Source of the DNA: Sphingobacteriaceae bacterium | GTDB taxonomy: Bacteria > Bacteroidota > Bacteroidia > B-17B0 > Aurantibacillaceae | Direction of reading: 5' to 3' | DNA: 7,169 nucleotides | NCBI GenBank assembly: GCA_023251695.1 | Contig: JAHEYE010000175.1 | Span: 1 to 7,169, forward strand | Made by a program: the position numbers and the translations under genes | Notes under the pieces: model-generated | Database searches by the model: none | The model's input: only the letters and a program-made list of their open reading frames with translations | Told to the model about the DNA's origin: nothing | Shown here: positions 1 through 5,897 of the stretch, piece by piece | How positions within the stretch are numbered: the first letter of the stretch is position 1 | How the letters are laid out: each line of letters begins with the position of its first letter

Positions 1-1022
1 ATGTCAATAACATAGACCCACCATTTAAAATTTAATACCAGGTTATAGGTAATGTTCTCGAAGGAAGAAATAAAATTCGAAAATTTAAAAGTAGAATTTG
101 GGAAAAAAACATCTTTGTGTTTACGTACACGGAAGCGGATAATAGATTTATCCCAACGTAAACGTTGTTTGATTAATTTTTTGAAAGTATCTGGCACACT
201 GGTCTGACAAATAGCTTCAGGTTCAAATTCAATTTTATAATCCAGTTTCCTCAGCTTAACCGTAATATCGCCATCAAGCCCGGGACCAATATCCCAACCG
301 CCAACGCGTTCAAGAGCTTCACGTTTAAAAGCGCCAAATGCACCCGAAACCACACGGTAAATTCCTAAATAACTCGAAGTAATCCTGCCGACAGAAATGG
401 TATCGGAATATTCTATGGCCTGCAGGGTTGTGCATAAACTGTCTTTGTAATTCCGTACTAAAATATTACCACCAACAGCCCCGATGTTTTCGTCCAGATA
501 AAACGGAATGATTATTTTTTCAAGCGCGTCATTATCATAACTACAATCGGCATCAAGATGTACAACAATTTTTCCGCGTGAGTACCGAAAACCTAAATTA
601 GCGGCCGATGCTTTTCCACCTCTCACATCGTTTCTTAAAAACAGATCGATGAAGCCATTCTTTTGAAGGCTTTTGCAAATTCTTTCGGTGTCATCATTGG
701 AGCCGTCATCAATAACAATAAATTCGTAATTGGTATAGGTTTGTTCCTTCATCGACATAACCAATTTGTAAATATGCTCACCTTCATTTCTACCGGGAAC
801 AATAATTGAAACCAGTGGGCGATCAATAAATAATTTACGACGGGCTACCAGGTATTTTTTCTTACGGGTTTTATTTCCCAAATACCAGATTACAAGGGTT
901 GTTAACTCGAAAAGAAAGAAACGGAGGAATTCGAAAAAAATAAAAAACCAGAATATACGGATGAGTTTTGCCGGACCGACAATTCCAATGTAACCAAAAA
1001 AATCATCAATAGCCTCAGTCAT
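1..1022 (-). CDS. Processive family 2 glycosyltransferase (exopolysaccharide synthase), 3' end cut by window edge
   Basis: This gene encodes a membrane-bound GT2 enzyme that probably polymerises a beta-linked exopolysaccharide from nucleotide sugars at the inner membrane. The frame is open from ATG at 1022 to base 1, giving 340 codons without a stop. Residues about 20-48 form a hydrophobic N-terminal segment, followed by a basic stretch (KTRKKK, 51-56). The GT-A fold begins with VSIIVPGRNEG (71-81). The signature is complete: VIDDGS (103-108), HLDADC (155-160), a LDGDIT segment (249-254) where many relatives have TED, and KQRLRW (285-290). D, D, D, QxxRW is typical of processive synthases such as cellulose, PNAG and hyaluronan synthases. 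Residues 320-340 look like the first C-terminal membrane helix; the rest lies outside the window, so a C-terminal PilZ domain cannot be excluded. Its start overlaps the end of the zinc-protein gene by 8 bases (ATGACTGA), implying translational coupling. Family assignment is secure; the polymer is unknown. Confidence 0.9.
   Translation of the reverse strand, partial: MTEAIDDFFGYIGIVGPAKLIRIFWFFIFFEFLRFFLFELTTLVIWYLGNKTRKKKYLVARRKLFIDRPLVSIIVPGRNEGEHIYKLVMSMKEQTYTNYEFIVIDDGSNDDTERICKSLQKNGFIDLFLRNDVRGGKASAANLGFRYSRGKIVVHLDADCSYDNDALEKIIIPFYLDENIGAVGGNILVRNYKDSLCTTLQAIEYSDTISVGRITSSYLGIYRVVSGAFGAFKREALERVGGWDIGPGLDGDITVKLRKLDYKIEFEPEAICQTSVPDTFKKLIKQRLRWDKSIIRFRVRKHKDVFFPNSTFKFSNFISSFENITYNLVLNFKWWVYVID
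1015..1022 (-). other. 8-base stop/start overlap (ATGACTGA)
   Basis: The ATG of the glycosyltransferase (1022-1020) lies five bases before the TGA (1017-1015) of the zinc-protein gene, in a different frame. Such an overlap normally means that ribosomes ending the first gene restart on the second, tying the amount of synthase to the amount of its putative regulator. Confidence 0.85.
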
Positions 1023-2457
1023 GCTCGGTTAACTGCTTTGTTAAATCCAATAATTGTTTTTCGAATGGTGCAGTTGTGCTGAGTGGCGCTACCTTGTATT
1101 GCATTTCCAACTGAAATTTATTGAAGTTATTAAAAACCATTTCCTCAATTTTATCATAAACCTTCATCATGGCTGTTTGTGCTTTTACCGTGGTGGCATC
1201 ATTAATGCAAATAACAATGAGCGACGGGTTGGAAATATTAATAAAATCAGCCGGGGTAATATTTTCCCTTATAAGATGAACTAACTCTGCAATAAATGCT
1301 TTTTCTTTCGCTTTTCCCAGTTTGCGGAGAAGGTCAAAAATATTCTCGATGTGTAACAATCCAATGTTGGTCGACAAACTGGTGTTGCTTTTCAACCGTT
1401 CTTGTTCGTAATGCATCATGGTATTAAACGTGCGGACATTCACCGATCCAAACACTTCCTCTGCACCAATATATTCTGAAGTAATAATCCCCGACGATGA
1501 GGCACTTCTCCCTTTCTTGGTTAATTTATAAACGTTAATATTCTTTGAAACCAAATACTGGACATCGGCATCAACACCACAGCTAACGCAACGCGCCTTT
1601 ACTAAATAATCCTGAAACACTTCATTGCAGTTCTGACAATGATTAATAATAGAAGGCTTATCGTAATCAACACCAATGTGACGGAGTGATTTCGAACATT
1701 TCGGACAATTCAACACGCTGTCGATTTGATTTTTGAAATCAGAAATAGGTCCGATGAAACCGCAAGGGAAATGATGAATCAAATCTTCCGATTTCATGTT
1801 GGCCGAATCGCATGAAGGACAAATTTCCCGGTATGATAAATGGCCGGATCCGCAACCGTTACACAAATAAACACGATCAAAGAAATCGGGCCAGATCAAA
1901 TTTTCTTTTTGTGCCCAGTCAAACAAGTCCAGGACTTTCATTTCTTCGTGCGACTCAAAATTAACACTTACAATGGGGTAAGTAAAACCAATGGCAGAGT
2001 TCACATCAGGATAAGGCTTTAAGGTACGGAGTTCGCGGGTGTACATGTAATTCAGAATTTTTTTCATCGCAAACACTTCAAAATTACTGGCAGGGCCGTG
2101 ATCAAGGTGAGTTGTAAGCGTTAAGATCTGTTGTATGTCGTTTACCTTTTCTGGAATCTGATCGTAAGAAGCAATAACGCCGTCATGCAGAGATTCTGTC
2201 ATAGGGTCGTTAATTGTTTTGTAATTGATTAAAAAAATAGGCTTTAAATAAAATTCCGGATTATTATGAGCACGGAAACGTTTTAAGACTAACCTTGTAA
2301 AATCAGGATCGTTTGCTTCGAGTACAATGGCGCTGTATTCGTTCAGGTGCTCAATCTTTAAGCCGCCGAAACTTTCAAACAGGTAGAATGAAAAATTATT
2401 GTACTCAAGTACATTATTTTTAAATTCAATTCTGTTTTGTTTTGCTGTTGCACTCAT
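1015..2457 (-). CDS. TackOD1-like zinc-ribbon protein with receiver-like N-terminus and degenerate GGDEF-like C-terminus
   Basis: This is a predicted cytoplasmic regulator of about 480 residues with no signal peptide or membrane helix. I prefer ATG at 2457; a TTG at 2466, directly after the upstream stop, would add three residues. Numbering here is from the ATG. Residues about 20-115 alternate strands and helices like a receiver domain (strands near AIVLEAN and KPIFLIN), but the usual phosphoacceptor Asp is not evident and Glu47 sits near that place. Residues about 195-300 hold eleven cysteines: CxxC pairs at 199/202, 213/216, 251/254, 274/277 and 290/293, plus Cys232 after HHFP. The HHFPCG and CPKC...HIGVDYD pattern recalls the TackOD1 zinc-binding output domain. 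Residues about 363-450 follow the GGDEF fold (GLLHIEN, then LVHLIRENITPADF, then LIVICIND). The catalytic signature reads SNPSL (409-413) and the inhibitory RxxD site reads TPAD (401-404), so cyclase activity is unlikely. Its place between the fusion protein and the synthase suggests control of polymer synthesis. The TackOD1 and GGDEF-like calls are from pattern recall. Confidence 0.8.
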   Translation of the reverse strand: MSATAKQNRIEFKNNVLEYNNFSFYLFESFGGLKIEHLNEYSAIVLEANDPDFTRLVLKRFRAHNNPEFYLKPIFLINYKTINDPMTESLHDGVIASYDQIPEKVNDIQQILTLTTHLDHGPASNFEVFAMKKILNYMYTRELRTLKPYPDVNSAIGFTYPIVSVNFESHEEMKVLDLFDWAQKENLIWPDFFDRVYLCNGCGSGHLSYREICPSCDSANMKSEDLIHHFPCGFIGPISDFKNQIDSVLNCPKCSKSLRHIGVDYDKPSIINHCQNCNEVFQDYLVKARCVSCGVDADVQYLVSKNINVYKLTKKGRSASSSGIITSEYIGAEEVFGSVNVRTFNTMMHYEQERLKSNTSLSTNIGLLHIENIFDLLRKLGKAKEKAFIAELVHLIRENITPADFINISNPSLIVICINDATTVKAQTAMMKVYDKIEEMVFNNFNKFQLEMQYKVAPLSTTAPFEKQLLDLTKQLTEHD

Positions 2458-2466
2458 CTTCGTCAA

Positions 2467-3615
2467 TTATTGAAATTTAAATTTGGATACGTCAACACCC
2501 ATTTTATAAAACGCTTTCCACTTCGCCAAATCCTCACTGTTCAGCGGATAAATATCAGCCGCCACCGAACGCGTAGTAGGTTCATATTTTTTCTGGAACT
2601 CTTCGGGTAAAACATAAGTAGCAATGTAGAAACGTTTCAAGTAACCATAACTGGTAGAGCCATCCGGAAAAGTAACTTTAAACACGTCGCCTTCTTTGAA
2701 ATTATTTAGATCTTCCTGCTCAAAGTAGGCCTTAATGTAAGCGGGCCTGTCTTTATGTAAAGTCATGATGTCTTCTGTTTTCAAAGCCGTCTCGGTAGAG
2801 TTAATGTAAATGCGGGTGACGATTCCATCCATAGGTGCTGTGAAGTAATGTAAATCGCTGAGTAATTCGCCACTAAAATAAAGATCGCTGACATGGTATT
2901 TATTTAAACCGGTGTTTTTAGAAGAAGCACTTATTTTAATATTTCCTATTGTTGCCGGTTTTCCGTTGGGCGGATCAAACGGTTTTAATGTTTTCATTAA
3001 ACCATAGAGCTGATTATTTTCACCAATCAATTTTAAATTATCGGCTTTGAGTTTAATAATTTCTGTTTGTATATAATCAAGACGCTGCTTCGGCAACACA
3101 TCCAAAATAACTTCATTTGTTAAACGCTTCAGTTCGCCTTCAAAGTTTTTGATGAGCTCGTTATTTTCATTCACTTTAATGGTATTGATGGCGATGGTCT
3201 TTTTAACATTATATAATTCTTTTAACCACCAGTAATCTGTGTTGCCTCTGCTACCACCTGATAATCCGGCAATCGACAAAGCGGCTCCGCCAGCACTTGG
3301 TCCGCTGATATCCTGATCTAAATCTAAAGAGTAGGTGAATAAAGTATCACCTATAACAACGCTGTCACCTTCCTGAACTTGCATTTGTGAAATCCTCGCA
3401 TCGTCGGTTAAACGTATTTTTGTGCTTTCAATAATCACGTGGCCATAAGCGTGTACCATCAACACCTTATTCAGTAAATAATAGAGAATAAAAAGAATAA
3501 AAAGAAAGAGCAGGATGAGGTAAACGACACGGTCCCAATTCGTCCGCTTCTTAATTTCTTTTTCGTTAGTTACACGAAACAGCGATTTATTTCTTTGAAA
3601 GTTTAAACTTTTCAT
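2467..3615 (-). CDS. HlyD-family membrane fusion (periplasmic adaptor) protein
   Basis: This protein of 382 residues would be anchored in the inner membrane and span the periplasm, linking the synthase to the outer-membrane channel. A basic cytoplasmic N-terminus is followed by a single membrane helix (about 30-49, very rich in Leu, Ile, Phe and Tyr). The first lipoyl-like half-motif is at 58-95 (ISQMQVQEGDSVVIGDTLF). A Gly/Ser/Ala-rich loop follows at 104-125. Two helices (about 132-172 and 176-210) make a short hairpin that turns near VLPKQR (173-178). The second half-motif is at 257-287 (FTAPMDGIVTRIYI), and a beta-barrel region follows (about 290-335). This order is classic for HlyD/EmrA-type adaptors and for the periplasmic part of Alg44, but there is no N-terminal PilZ domain as in Alg44. 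ATG at 3615 lies two bases after the stop of the channel gene. The downstream gene begins nine bases after this stop, or immediately if its TTG is used. No ABC or MFS transporter is visible in the operon, so the synthase is the likely partner. Confidence 0.88.
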   Translation of the reverse strand: MKSLNFQRNKSLFRVTNEKEIKKRTNWDRVVYLILLFLFILFILYYLLNKVLMVHAYGHVIIESTKIRLTDDARISQMQVQEGDSVVIGDTLFTYSLDLDQDISGPSAGGAALSIAGLSGGSRGNTDYWWLKELYNVKKTIAINTIKVNENNELIKNFEGELKRLTNEVILDVLPKQRLDYIQTEIIKLKADNLKLIGENNQLYGLMKTLKPFDPPNGKPATIGNIKISASSKNTGLNKYHVSDLYFSGELLSDLHYFTAPMDGIVTRIYINSTETALKTEDIMTLHKDRPAYIKAYFEQEDLNNFKEGDVFKVTFPDGSTSYGYLKRFYIATYVLPEEFQKKYEPTTRSVAADIYPLNSEDLAKWKAFYKMGVDVSKFKFQ

Positions 3616-3617
3616 TT

Positions 3618-5726
3618 TTATTTTTGCGGTTCGTTAACGTTGACCGCTTTTTTATCAAGATCCAAAAGTGATTCATAATCGTGATAAGCCGTATTTTTAA
3701 CGCCAATTTTTTTAAAGTGATCTTCCATTTGGGCCCGCGTTTCAAAGTCTTTCGACCGCAGCGCTAATACTATTTTGCTTTTACCCCGTTTCATTTCTTC
3801 TTCGCATTTACGCGCAATAAAATCCACATCCACATTTTCATAGGCCATTAAATAAACTTTATTGCATACCGAAAATATTTTATCAAGCACATCATCAGGA
3901 TAACTGAGTGGGATAGACACCTCCAATTGCAAGCCCTGTTTTTTGCAAAAGGCATCGGCATCACTTAACAGCTGCACATATTTTGCGAAGTAAGCTGCCT
4001 GATTGGATTTAAAATCATCTAAAGTGTGTGGTTCAATATCCAGATGAAGACTCTTCACAAAGGTAAGGGGCACAGCTTTCGCCAGACTATCCAGATAAAC
4101 AGGCATGCCACCGTTAATTAATTTATTGTTTCCAATCATTAATGAAATTTTAGAAGTATAATTTTTATCAATGAATGCTCTTAAAATTTGCAGATAGGCT
4201 TTGTCATATTTGTAGGAAACAACAATTTGGTTAAAATCATTTAAAGCGATGTAATCTGTGATTACACTAAAAGTTGGTGCGGAGGTTAGAGATTTACTCC
4301 AGATATAAATGGCTTTTGTTGGTGGCGGAATAAAAGTTGAATCTTTAATATTTTCCTTAATAGTTACAGGGAAAGTAAAATCCGGAATTTCTGAGCCGGG
4401 CACTTTTTCTTTGATGGATAAAAGTGTTTTGTACATATCCTGATGCAAATCCAGCAATTCAATGGCATTACTCCAGTAATCATCCAATATCAAAAGTGCT
4501 GTGTTTGGGTTAAATTCTAAATCATAGAACTCCTGCTTTACACTTTCGGTCCTTATTAATTCGGCAAAGACATTTCTTTTTTCAATGAGATTATAATATT
4601 TTTTAAGCTTGTACCTGTAATCGTAATAATAGTTTAGAAGCAGGTATTCAACTCCAGGTTCAACTTGCGGCTGCTGTATGTTATCGATTTGTTTATTGAT
4701 CAAATACAATTCCCTTTTTTCTTTTTGGTTAAACACTAGCGGGACGGATAAATTTATTCCGTACGACATAAAACTTCTGTTAGGAATGTTTTGTGAATAC
4801 ACGTCATAATAACTGTAGCGCGCATAAGCTTTTAGTCCAATTTCTCGGATGAAATTAGATTCCCTTCTTGCATTTTCAATCAGGTAGGCAGGCAGACTGG
4901 AATCACCTACAGTTACGGAATAATTAACTTTCGAAATGAGTTTGTCAAAATCCAGGTCTAATAAGGGAAGTTCAATGGTATCTTTTGCATTTAATTTTAA
5001 TTGTTCAGCTTTATCCGAAAACGATTTATACAATTCAAATTGCCCGTTTATATCGGTCTTGTTTTGTATGGCTTTTAAATAATTATCTTTTGAAATGTGT
5101 TTAAGCGCCCAAAGCCTTTCGATCAACTCCATTTGTTTTGCATTAAGATCGAGCCGTTTTTGTAAAATGGTAAGTTTTCTTTTATTAAAATTCGTAACAA
5201 CCTGCTGTGAACTTATTAAAAAAGGACGGGTACTTTTCTGTGCGTAGTTTGAATTCTTTATCCAGTCTAATTCTTTGCTAATGGTTTTTGCTTTTAAGCG
5301 ATTATCAAAAAACCCGCCCCGTAAAATATCCCAATCAAAACCGGCCTGCGCTTTTTGTTTGAAAATAACAACATCCTCCGGATCCAAAAAAGGAGTACTT
5401 GTATTTCTCTGATAAGAAGCAGTAAAATTAAGACCAACATCTTTTTTATAAAGTTTTCGCTGAATTAAATTTCTTTTCACCAATAAGTTCACCCTTTCGT
5501 TTTTGATAATAGTCGGGAAAACCGTTTTGAGATTCGTCGGTTTCTTGCTTTTGTTATCCAGCAACGAATTAAATGTTTCTTCTTTATTCGCATCCCATAA
5601 AGCTGATAAATCGCGGATTAATTTTGAAACTGCTTCATCTTTAGCGGCATCAGATTGGGCTAAAAAGGGAAACCTCTGCAAAAGCAAAAAAGAGCTGATA
5701 AAAAGTATGCGTTTCAGAGTTAACAA
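3618..5726 (-). CDS. TolC-like outer-membrane channel fused to C-terminal GH18-like TIM barrel
   Basis: This protein of 702 residues carries a signal peptide (K5/R6, hydrophobic ILFISSFLLL, probable cleavage after FLA at 21-23). Residues about 30-440 resemble an outer-membrane efflux protein. Long amphipathic helices (180-245, 335-440) alternate with segments rich in aromatic and alternating residues that suit membrane strands (98-106, 126-134, 297-307, 319-332). Residues about 470-690 form a separate domain with eight recognisable strands in TIM-barrel order: AIYIWS, QIVVSY, ISLMIG, SLHLDIEPH, LEVSIPL, KVYLMAYE, KIVLALRS and NTAYHDY. The fourth strand ends in Asp563-Ile-Glu565 and the sixth carries MAYE, like the DxE and MAYD elements of GH18-type hydrolases. 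Two upstream acidic positions of the full DxxDxDxE motif are replaced. The barrel may cleave or bind the exported glycan in the periplasm, as hydrolase domains do in PNAG and Pel systems; this is inference. The start must be TTG at 5726: an in-frame TAA lies four codons upstream at 5738-5736, and the first internal Met is at residue 199. Confidence 0.82.
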   Translation of the reverse strand: MLTLKRILFISSFLLLQRFPFLAQSDAAKDEAVSKLIRDLSALWDANKEETFNSLLDNKSKKPTNLKTVFPTIIKNERVNLLVKRNLIQRKLYKKDVGLNFTASYQRNTSTPFLDPEDVVIFKQKAQAGFDWDILRGGFFDNRLKAKTISKELDWIKNSNYAQKSTRPFLISSQQVVTNFNKRKLTILQKRLDLNAKQMELIERLWALKHISKDNYLKAIQNKTDINGQFELYKSFSDKAEQLKLNAKDTIELPLLDLDFDKLISKVNYSVTVGDSSLPAYLIENARRESNFIREIGLKAYARYSYYDVYSQNIPNRSFMSYGINLSVPLVFNQKEKRELYLINKQIDNIQQPQVEPGVEYLLLNYYYDYRYKLKKYYNLIEKRNVFAELIRTESVKQEFYDLEFNPNTALLILDDYWSNAIELLDLHQDMYKTLLSIKEKVPGSEIPDFTFPVTIKENIKDSTFIPPPTKAIYIWSKSLTSAPTFSVITDYIALNDFNQIVVSYKYDKAYLQILRAFIDKNYTSKISLMIGNNKLINGGMPVYLDSLAKAVPLTFVKSLHLDIEPHTLDDFKSNQAAYFAKYVQLLSDADAFCKKQGLQLEVSIPLSYPDDVLDKIFSVCNKVYLMAYENVDVDFIARKCEEEMKRGKSKIVLALRSKDFETRAQMEDHFKKIGVKNTAYHDYESLLDLDKKAVNVNEPQK
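5724..5726 (-). promoter_or_regulatory. Obligatory TTG start codon of the channel gene
   Basis: The reading frame of the channel protein is closed upstream by TAA at 5738-5736. There is no in-frame ATG or GTG before the signal peptide, which begins right at this TTG. A CTG three codons later (5717-5715) is the only other near-cognate option. The preceding bases (TTTTTTGGA) show no convincing Shine-Dalgarno sequence. Weak initiation at the first gene of the operon could keep expression of the whole set low. Confidence 0.65.
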
Positions 5727-5897
5727 TCCAAAAAATTAGGGGGACTGAAATTACAAAAAATAGAGGAAGAAGGGAAATTAATCGGAGCTAAAACAGACTT
5801 AGTCGATTGAAAAAATGAATTAATAAAGCAGAATAAAAATCAAAATCTTCAAGAGCGATTAAACATCAGACAATCAAGTAATTACAGCAAATTAAAA
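5727..5897 (-). other. Intergenic leader between deacetylase and exopolysaccharide operon
   Basis: This is an AT-rich stretch of 171 bases between the deacetylase stop and the TTG of the channel gene. I see no coding region, no stem-loop with a T-run good enough to call a terminator, and no tRNA or riboswitch. It is much longer than the 2-9 base gaps inside the downstream operon, so a promoter for the four-gene unit is expected here. T-rich tracts such as TATTTTTTG (5762-5754) and TAATTTTTTG (5738-5729) on the minus strand loosely resemble the Bacteroidota -7 element TAnnTTTG. Neither has a well-spaced -33 TTTG, so no specific promoter is claimed. Confidence 0.5.

Noticed and set aside
1054..1284. 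Plus-strand open frame of 76 codons
   Set aside because: It lies wholly inside the zinc-protein gene on the other strand, has no recognisable domain, and reads as antisense of conserved coding sequence.
1840..2022. Plus-strand open frame of 60 codons
   Set aside because: It is antisense to the cysteine-rich part of the zinc protein, is short, and shows no protein-like features.
2467..5726. Reading the TolC-like and HlyD-like pair as a drug efflux pump
   Set aside because: No RND, ABC or MFS pump gene is seen in the operon. Both genes are tightly linked to a polysaccharide synthase, and the channel has a hydrolase-like barrel, which fits glycan export better.
5503..5739. Plus-strand open frame of 78 codons with a hydrophobic start
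   Set aside because: It is antisense to the N-terminus of the channel gene. Its composition is explained by the opposite strand's codons, and no homology is recognisable.
5796..5804. Short palindrome GACT-T-AGTC in the intergenic gap, considered as an operator or terminator stem
   Set aside because: It has only four base pairs around one base, is not followed by a T-run, and does not extend; it is expected by chance in AT-rich DNA.
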